From Aeromonas jandaei (GTDB taxonomy: Bacteria; Pseudomonadota; Gammaproteobacteria; Enterobacterales; Aeromonadaceae): 64,000 nucleotides of DNA. The stretch spans positions 1,580,001-1,644,000 of the forward strand of contig NZ_CP149571.1 in the NCBI RefSeq assembly GCF_037890695.1, given 5' to 3'. Shown here piece after piece: positions 51,805-61,181 of this stretch; the first letter of the stretch is position 1; every line of letters begins with the position of its first letter. Under the pieces are notes generated by a model. That model did no database searches and had not been told where the DNA came from. It worked only from the letters and a program-made list of their open reading frames with translations. The translations under genes were made by a program, and so were the position numbers.

Positions 51805-52407
51805 TCAGCCAATGACTTTGAACACCTGGCCGGTCTGGATACCCAGCACCGACTTCTTGTAGGCCTGCGCCACTTTGGCGGCGGGCACCGGCACGAAGCC
51901 CGGGAAGAAGTCGGCGTATTTGTCCATCGACTCCGCCAGCACGGTCGGGCTCACTACGTTGATGCGCAGGCCGCGGGGCAGCTCGCAGGCGGCCGCTTTG
52001 ACGAAGTGCTCGATCGCGCCATTGATAGTGGTGACACTGGTGCCCCAGTTGATGGGTTCCTCGCTCAGAATACCGCTGATCAGGGTGATGGAGCCCTTGT
52101 CGCTCAGGTGGGGGATAGCGGCACGGGTCAGGTTGATCTGGCCCATCAGCTTGCTTTGCAGCCCGACCTGCCACTCTTCATCGGTCATCTCGGTCAGGGC
52201 GTTGAAGGCCACGTTGCCGCTGGCCACTACCAGCGCATCAAACTGGCCCAGCCCGGCGAACAGCGCCTTGATTGAGGCGGGATCGCGCATGTCGACCGTG
52301 GCATCCCCCTGGCTGTGGCCGACCCGGATCACCTGATGATCCCTGGCAAGCAATTCGCTGACGGCAGAACCTATGGTGCCGGACGCACCCACAATCACAA
52401 TCTTCAT
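51805..52407 (-). CDS. Atypical short-chain dehydrogenase
   Basis: The start at 52407 follows aggagtg and gives 200 residues. The N terminus KIVIVGASGTIGSAVSELLA is a clear Rossmann nucleotide site. By alignment on AIEHFVKAAACEL, the usual YxxxK catalytic pair is replaced by Val and Asn in GTSVTTINGAIEHF, although the preceding Ser (LISGILS) is kept. So it may bind NAD(P) without classical SDR chemistry, or use other residues. It is divergent from a LysR gene, 97 bases away, which probably controls it. Confidence 0.85.
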   Translation of the reverse strand: MKIVIVGASGTIGSAVSELLARDHQVIRVGHSQGDATVDMRDPASIKALFAGLGQFDALVVASGNVAFNALTEMTDEEWQVGLQSKLMGQINLTRAAIPHLSDKGSITLISGILSEEPINWGTSVTTINGAIEHFVKAAACELPRGLRINVVSPTVLAESMDKYADFFPGFVPVPAAKVAQAYKKSVLGIQTGQVFKVIG

Positions 52408-52504
52408 CTCTGTCACTCCTGGTTGGGATGTGTTGATTCTAGTGCAACAAAAAAAGAGAAAAAGCGCGTAAAATAAACCCATTGTTTCCATATTGGAGTT
52501 AATA

Positions 52505-53404
52505 ATGGATATCGCCCATCTGGCCAGCTTTTATGAGGTGGTTTTGCGGGGCAGCTTCTCTGCCGCCGCCGATGCACTGGGGGTCAGCAAGGGGATGCTG
52601 AGTCGCCACGTCAGCGCGCTGGAGTCCTCCCTCAACGCCCAGCTGCTGCAACGTACCACCCGCCGGCTCAGTCTGACCGAAGCGGGGTCGACTCTCTATC
52701 TGCAGGCGGGCGAGATCTTCGCGCTGGCGCGGCAGGCGGAGCAGGATATTCAGGCGCTGACCGAAGAGGATAGCGGACGACTGCGTTTCACCTGCCCGAT
52801 CAGCACCGGCGATCGCATGGTGAGCGAACTGATCGCTCGCTTTGCCGCGCTCTGTCCCGGGGTGGCGGTCGAGCTCAACTTCACCAATCAGGTGGTCGAC
52901 ATGAGCCAGGGCGAGAATGACATCGCCCTGCGCGCCATCAATGAGGTGCCGGACAATCTGGTCGCACTCCCCCTTGGCCGGCTTAAGGATGTGGTGGTGG
53001 CCAGTCCTGCTCTGGTAGCAAGGGAGGGGAAACCGGCAACGCCCTATGAGTTGGGGGGGCTATCCTGCCTGCCCATGGGGAGCAATCCGGCCTGGGAGCA
53101 GTGGCACTTCAGCCGCAAGGGCGAAGAGACCCACATTCTGGTGCAGGGCAGGGTGCGGGCCAATCAATACAGCACCGTCATTGAGCTGGCCCGGGCAGGC
53201 ATGGGCTATGCCAAATGCCCGCTGGTGGCGGTGGATGCCCTGCTGGCGGCGGGAGAGCTGGTGACCGTGCTCGATGACTGGCAGAGCGGTCTGCACCAGC
53301 TTCATGTGTTGCATGCCCAGCAGCGGCGGGTGCCACGCAAGATCCGCTTGTTCAAGCAGGTGCTGGCCCAGTGGTTTGCCGATCATCCCCGTTATCTGCT
53401 GTAA
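52505..53404 (+). CDS. LysR family regulator
   Basis: The ATG at 52505 follows ggag. The 299 residues start with a winged helix-turn-helix (FYEVVLRGSFSAAADALGVS, then GMLSRHVSALESSLNAQLLQ) and continue with a type-2 substrate-binding fold (LRFTCPISTGDRMVSELIAR). By convention such regulators act on the divergent neighbour, here the short-chain dehydrogenase-like gene. The inducer is unknown. Confidence 0.9.
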   Translation: MDIAHLASFYEVVLRGSFSAAADALGVSKGMLSRHVSALESSLNAQLLQRTTRRLSLTEAGSTLYLQAGEIFALARQAEQDIQALTEEDSGRLRFTCPISTGDRMVSELIARFAALCPGVAVELNFTNQVVDMSQGENDIALRAINEVPDNLVALPLGRLKDVVVASPALVAREGKPATPYELGGLSCLPMGSNPAWEQWHFSRKGEETHILVQGRVRANQYSTVIELARAGMGYAKCPLVAVDALLAAGELVTVLDDWQSGLHQLHVLHAQQRRVPRKIRLFKQVLAQWFADHPRYLL

Positions 53405-53510
53405 GAGGAGGTATCGCTCCGGCTGCGCTGATGGGGCCCGGCTTCGTTATTTTTCTGTCATCTTCGGCTGCTACCCTGCGCCCATTGTCGGCATCAGGAA
53501 GCGAGAAGCG

Positions 53511-54143
53511 ATGAACAAGCATTGGAGATGGGCGGGATTGGCGCTGCTGTGCGGCATCGCCAGCGTGCAGGCGGCGGTCGAGGTGAGCGTGCCGGAGAAT
53601 TTCCGCATCCTCGCGGTGAGTAGTGGCACGCTGCAGGATGAGCAGCACGCCACCCTGAGCGATGGGGAGCAGCAACTGCTGGTGCGTTTCGAGGGGGTCA
53701 TCCCCAGCCGCAGCAGCAGCGAGAATGATCGGCAGGTTCGCTCCGAGCCGCAGGTGGTGCGCTATCAGGCGAGCAACCAGCGGTTGCAACTGGTGGCGAG
53801 CGTACCGGCCGATGAGCAGGGGATGCAGGCCTATGCCAAATCGCCCGCAGTGGCGTTGCAGGAGAGTGGCCGGGGACTTGCCATCCAGCAGGATGCACTG
53901 GTGACCAGCGGCATGCTGCTTGGGGTGGATTGGAACGGGAAACTGGCTGAATACAACCGCAGTGGTGGCAAGGCGGCCCTGACGGCGGGAGTGGTTGCGG
54001 CTCCGTCAATCAATGCAGTTTCTGGCGGCTCTCAACCTGTTGTGGCAGCCGGCGAGCTGGAAGGGCAATTGCAGCAGCTGTTCCTCAAGGCAGACCCGGC
54101 CCTTCGCAAGCGCTTTATCAGTTGGGCCGTGCCGCAGCTTTAA
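53511..54143 (+). CDS. DUF2057 family periplasmic protein
   Basis: The 210-residue protein has a signal peptide (HWRWAGLALLCGIASVQAA) followed by VEVSVPENFRILAVSSGTL and QQLLVRFEGVIPS, the start typical of YccT/DUF2057 proteins. gaagcg precedes the ATG. The C-terminal third is Ala/Gly-rich. The function of the family is not settled. It stands alone between the LysR gene and a HIT gene. Confidence 0.8.
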   Translation: MNKHWRWAGLALLCGIASVQAAVEVSVPENFRILAVSSGTLQDEQHATLSDGEQQLLVRFEGVIPSRSSSENDRQVRSEPQVVRYQASNQRLQLVASVPADEQGMQAYAKSPAVALQESGRGLAIQQDALVTSGMLLGVDWNGKLAEYNRSGGKAALTAGVVAAPSINAVSGGSQPVVAAGELEGQLQQLFLKADPALRKRFISWAVPQL

Positions 54144-54214
54144 GTTTGCCGCCCGTTGCAGTAACGTGGGCATCCCTGTCGGATGCCCTCTTCATCGTAC
54201 TCAACGAGGTGTTC

Positions 54215-54661
54215 ATGTTTGAATTGCATTCCCGCCTGCAGGCCGATACCTGCTGGCTTGGCGATCTGCCGCTCTGCCGCGTCCTGCTGGCCAAAGACAG
54301 TCAATACCCCTGGCTGATTCTGGTGCCGCGAGTGGCCAACCTGCGCGAGATCCACCATCTGGCACCGGAACAGCAGCAACAGCTGATGCAGGAGTCTTGC
54401 GCCGTCGCGGCGCTGATGGAGCAGGCCCTCAGTCCGGACAAGATCAACATCGGCGCGCTCGGCAATCTGGTGCCGCAACTGCACATTCATCATGTCGCCC
54501 GTTTCGCCACCGATGCCGCCTGGCCTGGCCCCATCTGGGGAGCTCATCCGGTCGTTCCTTATGAGCCACAAGTTTTGGCGCAGCAGGCCGATACATGGCG
54601 TGCCCGGCTCGCCAAGCTGAGCGGTTTCACCCCTGTGGTTGCTGATAACGGAGTCAACTGA
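54215..54661 (+). CDS. HIT family hydrolase
   Basis: The 148-residue protein has the histidine-triad motif as LHIHHVARF (residues about 88-96), preceded by INIGALGNLVPQ, the usual substrate-binding strand. Members cleave nucleoside phosphate links such as Ap4A. The ATG at 54215 has cgaggt upstream; a longer in-frame start at 54122 would overlap the previous gene. Confidence 0.88.
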   Translation: MFELHSRLQADTCWLGDLPLCRVLLAKDSQYPWLILVPRVANLREIHHLAPEQQQQLMQESCAVAALMEQALSPDKINIGALGNLVPQLHIHHVARFATDAAWPGPIWGAHPVVPYEPQVLAQQADTWRARLAKLSGFTPVVADNGVN

Positions 54662-54750
54662 GAGGCGTGTCGCTATTTCAGTCTTCTGGCCGCGCCATCT
54701 GTTAGAGTTATGGTATAGATAAGCCCATTCTCGATGTTCAGGAAGGACAC

Positions 54751-55452
54751 ATGATAGTTACAAGATCCGATGATGACGTCGTGTTGACGACTGAGGATGT
54801 ACTGCTCAGTCTGTGCAACTCGGTAACCGACGTATTGAGTGCCGCGACCATGAGTCAGGTACGTTTTTCCGGTATGGTGCAGCGGATCAGCAAGACCTGC
54901 CTCAAGCCCGATATCGGCTGCTTCGTGCTGTTCGATGGCGGCTTCTCCGGTCTGGTGGTGATCAACTTCTCCGCCGCTGCCGCCATGGAGCTCTATGAGA
55001 GCTACATGCTGAGCATGGGGCTCTCCAAGGAGGATCTCGCCATCTCCCACACCTCGGACGAGGTGAGCAACGTGATGGGCGAGCTGATGAACCAGATCGT
55101 CGGCAGCTTCACCGTGAAGGTGGGCCGCGATCTGCAGACTCACATCACCCAGAACCAGCCGAAGATGCTGGCCCTCAACAAGCAGGTGATGCTGAGCGTC
55201 GATACCAATCTCGACAGCCCGGAGTCCCGCCGCGTCACCTTCTTCACCGCTCGCAACAACATCTTCTATCTGGAGCTGGCGATGGACAAAACCGAGTTCA
55301 TTCGCATCCACAATGAGGGGATGGAGCACGAGGAGCTGGATCCCGATGCCCTGATAGCTCAGGCCAAGCAAGACGCAGCCAAACCGGCGCCTGCAGCAGC
55401 GCCAGCCGCCAGCAACGACCACGATGATCTGCTCGACTCGCTCGGTATCTGA
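54751..55452 (+). CDS. DUF3334 family, CheX/CheC-like protein
   Basis: The 233-residue protein starts after aggaagg and has a CheC/CheX-like core. The E-x-x-N repeats EVSNVMGELMNQIVG (residues about 106-121) resemble the phosphatase motif of CheX, and GCFVLFDGGFSGLVVINFSA is a core strand. The tail is Ala/Pro-rich and ends DDLLDSLGI. I recall the sequence as the DUF3334 family of Vibrio and Aeromonas. Phosphatase activity is inference. A terminator follows. Confidence 0.75.
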   Translation: MIVTRSDDDVVLTTEDVLLSLCNSVTDVLSAATMSQVRFSGMVQRISKTCLKPDIGCFVLFDGGFSGLVVINFSAAAAMELYESYMLSMGLSKEDLAISHTSDEVSNVMGELMNQIVGSFTVKVGRDLQTHITQNQPKMLALNKQVMLSVDTNLDSPESRRVTFFTARNNIFYLELAMDKTEFIRIHNEGMEHEELDPDALIAQAKQDAAKPAPAAAPAASNDHDDLLDSLGI

Positions 55453-55475
55453 AGCCGGTTTACGGCAGCAATGAT

Positions 55476-55503
55476 AAGGCCACCCATGGGGTGGCCTTTT
55501 TTA
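55476..55503. terminator. Bidirectional terminator
   Basis: The stem aaggccaccc/gggtggcctt has a 3-nt loop and is followed by a T-run on the plus strand. It lies between two convergent genes. Confidence 0.87.
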
Positions 55504-55520
55504 TCGCTGCTTTGCTGAGG

Positions 55521-56523
55521 TTAGAAGTTGTAGAGCAGACCGGTGCTGACGCGACTCGCTTCGGTATCGTAGAAGCCGATATCGGAGCTGGCGTTGGCAT
55601 AGGAGAGGGTAAAGGTCGCGCTGAGCGGTTTCACCCCGAACAGACTGTGCCAGAAGAAGGTGCCGTTGATGGCGAACTCGTCCGCATCGGCGCGCTGGCC
55701 GAAGATGGGGTTGGCTTCGTCATACTTGCGCTTACCTGCATAGACGTTGCTGACGATGAACCAGCTGGGGACCGCGCTTGGCATAGGTCAGTTGCAGGCC
55801 GGTGTTTTCGAAGCTCTCGGCGCTGCCATCGAGGTTGGCTTGCTTGTAGATCAGCGCAGGTTCCAGAGCCTGACCGTCGGCGAAGGTCCACTTGTAGGAG
55901 AGCTGCATGTCATACATCTTGCCATTGCGAACCAGCATGGATGCGTAGTGAGTGCCATGAACCCGGTCATACTGCTGGCCGCTCTGCTCATCATCCATAT
56001 CGATGCTGCGGGCGGTGATGCTGCCGTTGAAGTTGCTGCCCCAGATCTTGTCCCAGGCGAAACGCGCCCCTTTGGATTTCAGGTCGGAGGAGCTGCGATC
56101 CACGCCGGTGGCAAAAGGATCGCTCCACAGCTCTACCGGCATGGCGTTGAATACCAGCGAGGTAGCGACGATCCCCTTGTCGCCCATCTCCTGACGCAGA
56201 CCGAACTGCTGGGTGAAGTCGAAGCGGATGGCATCCTGAATGAGGTTACCGAGGAAGATCTGGGTGCGGGTATCGGCAAAGGTGTAGCGGATATCGGCGT
56301 TGATCAGCGGAGTCAGCTTGTTCTCGCTATCCGGTGAGCCCAGATCGTTGATGCGACTGTGGTTGTCGTCGCCAGCATAGAAGTTGGACTTGTAGCTGGT
56401 GGCGCTGACGCCGCCCAGCAGGAAGCCGGACCATCCGGACTGGCGCGGAATTTCGCCCAGATCGGCATATGCAGCGTGGCTCGCAAGCAGGCCGAGGCCC
56501 AGCAAGGTGAGATTGCGCATCAA
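55521..56523 (-). pseudogene. DUF2860 family outer-membrane protein, frameshifted
   Basis: A signal peptide (RNLTLLGLGLLASHAAYA) opens the first frame, which has a beta-barrel character with repeats of alternating polar and apolar residues (for example SGFLLGGVSATSYKSNFYAG). The frame is lost after LTYAKRGP near 55768. The next frame continues with SWFIVSNVYAGKRKYDE and ends with the C-terminal Phe signature GLLYNF of outer-membrane proteins. A run of four C on the minus strand (CCCC for CCC) explains the shift; correcting it gives about 334 residues. The family call is from recollection. Confidence 0.82.
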
Positions 56524-56717
56524 AAGACTCCTGATATATCAAACTGTTGAGGTGTAAAGCCCGGGATGTTCGTGCTGCTGATGTCACCTTGATATTGCCC
56601 GGGCGAGTGCAATGGTCACATATGATACAGGAATATCCAATTATTGGCTTATCACACAAGAGTTAAGCGCGTTGTGCTGGTATTCTGTCCGGCGAATATC
56701 GGGGAGAAAACAACAAG

Positions 56718-59030
56718 ATGAAGCAGATTAAATCCTGGGCGCAATACTACGTCGATCTGATGACCAAGCTGGGGCTGGTGCGTTTCAGCATGTTTCTGGC
56801 CACCGGCATCATAGTGCTGGCGGTCGCCATCCAGATGGGGGTCACCCTGTTTTTGCGGGGCAGCATCGATGTCATCGATTTCGTGCGCTCGGTGTTTTTT
56901 GGTCTGCTGGTCACCCCCTGGGCGGTCTATTTTCTCTCCATCGTGGTGGATCAGCTGGAGGATTCCCGCCAGCGGCTGAGCCGGATGGTGCGCAAGCTGC
57001 AGGATATGCGCGAGCGGGATCTCGAGCTCAACAATCAGCTGCAGGAGAACATCAGCCGCCTCAACAGCCAGATCGCCGAGACCAACCGGGCCGAGAGTCT
57101 GCGTCTGCAGGCCATCGAGGATCTGGAGAACGAGGTGTTCCAGCGGGAAAAGGCCCAGCTTCATCTGGGAGAGCGCACCGCTCTGCTGCGCTCCTTTATC
57201 GACTGCTCCCCGGATCTGGTTTACTACCGCAATGAAGATGAGCAGTTCTCCGGCTGCAACCGCGCCATGGAGGAGCTGACCGGCAAGGCTGAGAGCGAGC
57301 TGATTGGCCTTACCCCGTTCGATGTCTACAAGCAGGAGATCGCCAACAAGGTGGTGGAGACCGACCGCCAGGTCTTTGCCAGCAACGAGCCGCTCACCTA
57401 TGAGCAGTGGCTGGAGTATCCCGATGGTCGCAAGGCCTACTTCGAGCTGCGCAAGGTGCCCTTCTTCGACCGCTTCGGCAAGCGACTCGGCCTGCTCGGC
57501 TTTGGCCGTGACATCACCGAACGCAAGCAGTATCAGGACAAGCTGGAGAAGGCGAGCCGCGACAAGACCACCTTCATCTCCACCATCAGCCACGAGCTGC
57601 GTACCCCGCTCAACGGCATTGTGGGGTTGAGCCGGATGCTGATGGATACCCCACTCGACCCGAGCCAGCGCCAGCAGCTCAAGACCATCCATCTGAGTGC
57701 GGTTACACTCGGTAACATCTTCAACGACATCATCGATCTCGACAAACTCGATCGGCGCCGGCTTGAGATCGCGCCAACCCGGATCGACCTGCCTGCCTTC
57801 CTCGACGAGCTGGAGACGCTGTCGCGCATTCAGGCGGAGCAGAAGGGGCTCTATCTGCACTTTGATCGCGATGGCGACATGCCGCAGTTCGTGATGGCGG
57901 ATGGTACCCGACTGCGTCAGGTGTTGTGGAATCTGGTGGGCAATGCAGTCAAGTTTACCGATGAGGGCGGCGTCACCGTGCGCTGCCTCTCCCATCCTGC
58001 CGACGAGCCGGGCAAGCTGGCGCTCCACTTCGAGGTGGAAGATACCGGCGTCGGCATTCCCCGCGCCCAGCAGGAGAAGATCTTCGCCATGTACTATCAG
58101 GTGCAGGGCAAGAAACACGCCACCGGTACCGGTATCGGCCTCGCGGTCTCCCGTCAGCTGGTACAGGCCATGGGCGGCCAGCTCTACGTGGATAGCGAGC
58201 CGGGTGAAGGCTCCTGCTTTACCGCCGAGCTGGAGGTCGCCTGTGTCGAACAGGTGTTGCCTGAACTGGAAGAGGAGATGCCTTCCCTCGACATCCTGCT
58301 GGTGGAGGATGTCGAGCTCAATGTGACGGTTGCCTGCGCCCTGCTGAATAAGCTCGGCCATCAGGTCAAGGTGGCACGCGATGGCGCCCAGGCGCTGGCG
58401 ATGGCCAACCCGGATGATTTCGACCTTATCCTGCTCGATATCCAGCTGCCTGACATGACCGGGTTCGATGTGGCGGCAACCCTGCTCGAGCGCTACGGCG
58501 AAAGTTTGCCGCCCATGGTTGCCCTGACGGCCAATGTAACCGGCGATCGCCAGTACTATCTGGATCGCGGCATGCGGGATGTAATCAACAAGCCGCTCGG
58601 CTCGAAGGCGGTGCGTGAGGTGATTGGTCACCTGTTTGCCGATCTGGCCGACGACGAGGCGGACGAGCAGGCTGATGCGGTAGCTCAGGATGCGTTGCTG
58701 GATCTGCCTTTTCTCACCGACTATGCCGATACCGTGGGCAAGCCGGTACTGCTCTCCAGCGTCGAGCTGTTCGAGAAGATGATGCCGGACTATATGGCGG
58801 TGCTCGACTCCAACATGATCGCGCGGGATCAGGCTGGCGTGGTGGAGGAGGCGCACAAGATCAAGGGGGCGGCAGGTTCCATCGGCCTGCGTCGCCTGCA
58901 GCAGACGGCGCAACTGATCCAGAGCCCGGATCATCCCGCCTGGTGGGAGAATGTGGAAGACTGGATTGAGACGCTGCGCCGTGAATATCCGGGCGATATC
59001 GCCCGTCTGCGCCGCTGGTTGTTGTCTTGA
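56718..59030 (+). CDS. arcB: Aerobic respiration control sensor kinase
   Basis: ArcB senses the quinone pool and phosphorylates ArcA when oxygen falls. It has 770 residues. Two N-terminal membrane helices (residues about 22-45 and 57-78) are followed by a coiled coil, a PAS domain (about 155-275), a HisKA domain with HELRTPLNG at His292, a HATPase domain (NLVGNAVKFTD, GTGIGLAVS), a receiver with Asp574 in LLDIQLPDMTG, and an HPt domain with His713 in AHKIKGAAGSIG. These positions nearly equal those of E. coli ArcB. A 1267-codon open frame on the other strand is a shadow. Confidence 0.95.
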   Translation: MKQIKSWAQYYVDLMTKLGLVRFSMFLATGIIVLAVAIQMGVTLFLRGSIDVIDFVRSVFFGLLVTPWAVYFLSIVVDQLEDSRQRLSRMVRKLQDMRERDLELNNQLQENISRLNSQIAETNRAESLRLQAIEDLENEVFQREKAQLHLGERTALLRSFIDCSPDLVYYRNEDEQFSGCNRAMEELTGKAESELIGLTPFDVYKQEIANKVVETDRQVFASNEPLTYEQWLEYPDGRKAYFELRKVPFFDRFGKRLGLLGFGRDITERKQYQDKLEKASRDKTTFISTISHELRTPLNGIVGLSRMLMDTPLDPSQRQQLKTIHLSAVTLGNIFNDIIDLDKLDRRRLEIAPTRIDLPAFLDELETLSRIQAEQKGLYLHFDRDGDMPQFVMADGTRLRQVLWNLVGNAVKFTDEGGVTVRCLSHPADEPGKLALHFEVEDTGVGIPRAQQEKIFAMYYQVQGKKHATGTGIGLAVSRQLVQAMGGQLYVDSEPGEGSCFTAELEVACVEQVLPELEEEMPSLDILLVEDVELNVTVACALLNKLGHQVKVARDGAQALAMANPDDFDLILLDIQLPDMTGFDVAATLLERYGESLPPMVALTANVTGDRQYYLDRGMRDVINKPLGSKAVREVIGHLFADLADDEADEQADAVAQDALLDLPFLTDYADTVGKPVLLSSVELFEKMMPDYMAVLDSNMIARDQAGVVEEAHKIKGAAGSIGLRRLQQTAQLIQSPDHPAWWENVEDWIETLRREYPGDIARLRRWLLS

Positions 59031-59063
59031 ATCTAATGGGAGCCGCGGGCAAGGAGCCACAGG

Positions 59064-60428
59064 ATGTATAGCCGTTTGATCACCCCCGAGCGTGTTCACC
59101 CCTGGGGAAATGAGGATCTGTTGGAGGCGACCGAGCTGGATCGCGCCCGCATAGTGCAGGCGGCGCCGGTGCGCCGGTTGCAGCAGAAGACCCAGGTTTT
59201 TCCGCTCGATGTGAAAGCCTCGGTGCGCAGCCGTCTCACCCATTCGCTGGAGGTGCAGGAGACCGGCCGTCAGATCAGTCGCCGCATTCTGGCGGAATTG
59301 CCGGCCGGTGTGGTGTGCGAGGGGGCCTTTATCAATCTGGTGGAGATGTCCTGTCTTTTGCACGACGTGGGCAACCCGCCGTTCGGCCACTTCGGCGAGC
59401 AGGTGATGAGCCAGTGGCTCGGTGAAATGCTCGATCCCCTCTATCAGCAGGCACTGGCACAGCCCCCCTCGGTCCAGTGGGCGGAGCTGCGTCAGGATCT
59501 GCTGTTGTTTGACGGCAATGCCCAGAGCTTGCGGTTGGTACACAGCCTGCACGAGCTCAACCTGACCCTCGGCCAGCTGGGGGCGCTGTGCAAATACCCG
59601 CAGCAGCCGCAACCCGGTGTGAGTTACGGCCAGCATCATGGCTGGAGCAGCAAGCGCGGCATCTTCTTCAGTGAACAGCCCCTCTATCGCGCCCTCGGCC
59701 AGAGTCTGGGGCTGGCCCCAGGCTGCCGCCATCCGCTTGCCTACATCATGGAGGCGGCGGATGACATCTCCTACTGCATCGCTGATCTGGAGGATGCGGT
59801 AGACAGGCGCATTCTCACCCTGAATGAGCTGCTGGCTGCCCTCTGCAGCGCTGATGGCAGCGAGTACATGACGACCCTGCTTGGTGATGCACAGCGCTCC
59901 AGCTGGGGTTTCTTCCCCCATTTTCGTCACCGGTTGACCAGAGATCTGGTGGCGCTGGCGGCCAGCACCTATATCAGCGAGCATGAGGCGATCCTGCAGG
60001 GGAGCTATCCACAGGCCCTGCTCCACGGTCAGGCTCCCGCGGCGCGGGTGCTCGATATCCTCAAACAGGTTGCGCGGGCGCAGGTTTTCATGCGCCCCGA
60101 GGTAGAGGCGCTCGAACTGGAAGGCTACGCCGCCCTGCGTGGTGTGCTCGCCACCTACTCCTGCCTGCTGGCCATGCCGTCCGGGCAATTTTCCCGTCTG
60201 CTGGCGGGTGAGGGGGGGAGTGAACTCTTCTTTGCTCGCCGCCTCTATCACCGGCTCTCGGCGCGCCATATCAAGGCCTATCGATTGGCAGTGGCCGTGC
60301 GGGACGAGCGTTTTGTCTGCGAGCAGGAGCAGGAGTGGTACTACCGGGTACGCCTGCTGCTCGACTATGTCAGCGGCATGACGGATACCTATGTGCTGGA
60401 AGAGTACCGCCTGCTCTCGGGGATCTGA
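59064..60428 (+). CDS. dgt: Deoxyguanosinetriphosphate triphosphohydrolase
   Basis: Dgt cleaves dGTP to deoxyguanosine and triphosphate. It has 454 residues. The HD-domain ligands are in SRLTHSLEVQETGRQ, CLLHDVGNPPFGHFGEQ (His100-Asp101) and EAADDISYCIADLEDAVD. The start has aaggag upstream and lies 33 bases after arcB, so the two may be transcribed together. Confidence 0.92.
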   Translation: MYSRLITPERVHPWGNEDLLEATELDRARIVQAAPVRRLQQKTQVFPLDVKASVRSRLTHSLEVQETGRQISRRILAELPAGVVCEGAFINLVEMSCLLHDVGNPPFGHFGEQVMSQWLGEMLDPLYQQALAQPPSVQWAELRQDLLLFDGNAQSLRLVHSLHELNLTLGQLGALCKYPQQPQPGVSYGQHHGWSSKRGIFFSEQPLYRALGQSLGLAPGCRHPLAYIMEAADDISYCIADLEDAVDRRILTLNELLAALCSADGSEYMTTLLGDAQRSSWGFFPHFRHRLTRDLVALAASTYISEHEAILQGSYPQALLHGQAPAARVLDILKQVARAQVFMRPEVEALELEGYAALRGVLATYSCLLAMPSGQFSRLLAGEGGSELFFARRLYHRLSARHIKAYRLAVAVRDERFVCEQEQEWYYRVRLLLDYVSGMTDTYVLEEYRLLSGI

Positions 60429-60564
60429 TGACTCGGACTCCCTTTCGGGCAGCATAAAATGCCGTAAAAACGTTTAAAAAGGAGCCGCAAGAGGCTTGTG
60501 TTAAATTCGGAGTTTTTTTAGACTGCTGCAACCTGTTCAACTTTTATCCGGTAAGGAGACGAAA

Positions 60565-60657
60565 ATGCACCATCAGATGCTAAATCTTGCATTCTCTCGC
60601 GGCACTGCGTGCGGCGTGAAATCTCGTGCTCTTTTACCGCGTGGCGTAAACAGGTAA
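60565..60657 (+). CDS. Possible 30-residue small protein upstream of DUF1127 gene
   Basis: The frame starts MHHQMLNLAFSRGTACG and ends in RGVNR before TAA. It has a very strong ribosome site, taaggag, six bases upstream, better than most genes here. A possible promoter (TTGTGT, 17 bases, TAGACT at 60496-60524) lies before it. It is followed by a hairpin and the DUF1127 gene. It may be a leader peptide or an independent small protein. No family is known to me. Confidence 0.5.
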   Translation: MHHQMLNLAFSRGTACGVKSRALLPRGVNR

Positions 60658-60670
60658 CCCCTGTCTTTTT

Positions 60671-60699
60671 ATCACCCGCGGTTCGTCCCGCAGGGTGAT
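60671..60699 (+). promoter_or_regulatory. Hairpin between the small ORF and the DUF1127 gene
   Basis: Stem atcaccc/gggtgat plus gcg/cgc, with one bulged A and an 8-nt loop. It is not followed by a T-run, so it is more likely an mRNA element than a terminator. Confidence 0.5.
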
Positions 60700-60743
60700 A
60701 TCCACTTTCTCCGGGAGAACCGCATGTTCAACTGGAGAATGTC

Positions 60744-60947
60744 ATGTCTATCGAACTGGTTTTACTGCGTAGCGTCGAGTCTTTGGTACAAAAGCGGATC
60801 GCCAAGGTCGAGCGTCGTCTCGCCGTGATCAATCTCTCGCCTGCCCTGCTGAAAGATATCGGTCTGGAAGGGTATGAGGGGCAGATCTCCCATATCCGTG
60901 AGCGCGAGTATCAAACAGGCTTCCGGCTTGGGAATCGAATAACCTGA
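60744..60947 (+). CDS. DUF1127 small basic protein
   Basis: The 67-residue protein carries the DUF1127 core as INLSPALLKDIGLEGYEGQI (residues about 30-49) after an Arg/Lys-rich helix (QKRIAKVERRLAV). In other bacteria these Arg-rich small proteins bind RNA. The ATG has tggag six bases upstream. A strong terminator follows. Confidence 0.8.
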   Translation: MSIELVLLRSVESLVQKRIAKVERRLAVINLSPALLKDIGLEGYEGQISHIREREYQTGFRLGNRIT

Positions 60948-60998
60948 TGTGGTGGGGGCGTTGTCCCCCCCAATCTCTTTAACGTTGCGAAAAAATGA

Positions 60999-61028
60999 CG
61001 TGACAGACCAAAATCTGTCACGTTTTTT
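60999..61028 (+). terminator. Terminator after DUF1127 gene
   Basis: A 9-bp stem, cgtgacaga/tctgtcacg, with a 6-nt loop is followed by six T. Confidence 0.92.
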
Positions 61029-61145
61029 GCTTTAAAAAGGATTGTTTATTCACATTCAGCCAATATCCCTCTATTCTCTCGGCCCCGTTTATAGCGGAAC
61101 TGTTTGTTTTCTCACCGGCTAGAGCCATTATCTAGAGGGTTGAGG

Positions 61146-61181
61146 ATGAATCGTATTGGCCTCACTCATCAGGACAAATAG
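61146..61181 (+). CDS. Possible 11-codon leader ORF before the sensor kinase
   Basis: The frame MNRIGLTHQDK ends in TAG three bases before the kinase ATG, in the same reading frame. agaggg lies six bases upstream. Translation could couple to the kinase start. It may also be chance. Confidence 0.25.
   Translation: MNRIGLTHQDK

Noticed and set aside
56652..60455. A 1267-codon open frame on the minus strand
   Set aside because: It lies opposite arcB and dgt, both clear homologues with full motif sets, and its own sequence is low-complexity Leu/His/Gln-rich. High GC at third positions removes stops on the other strand.
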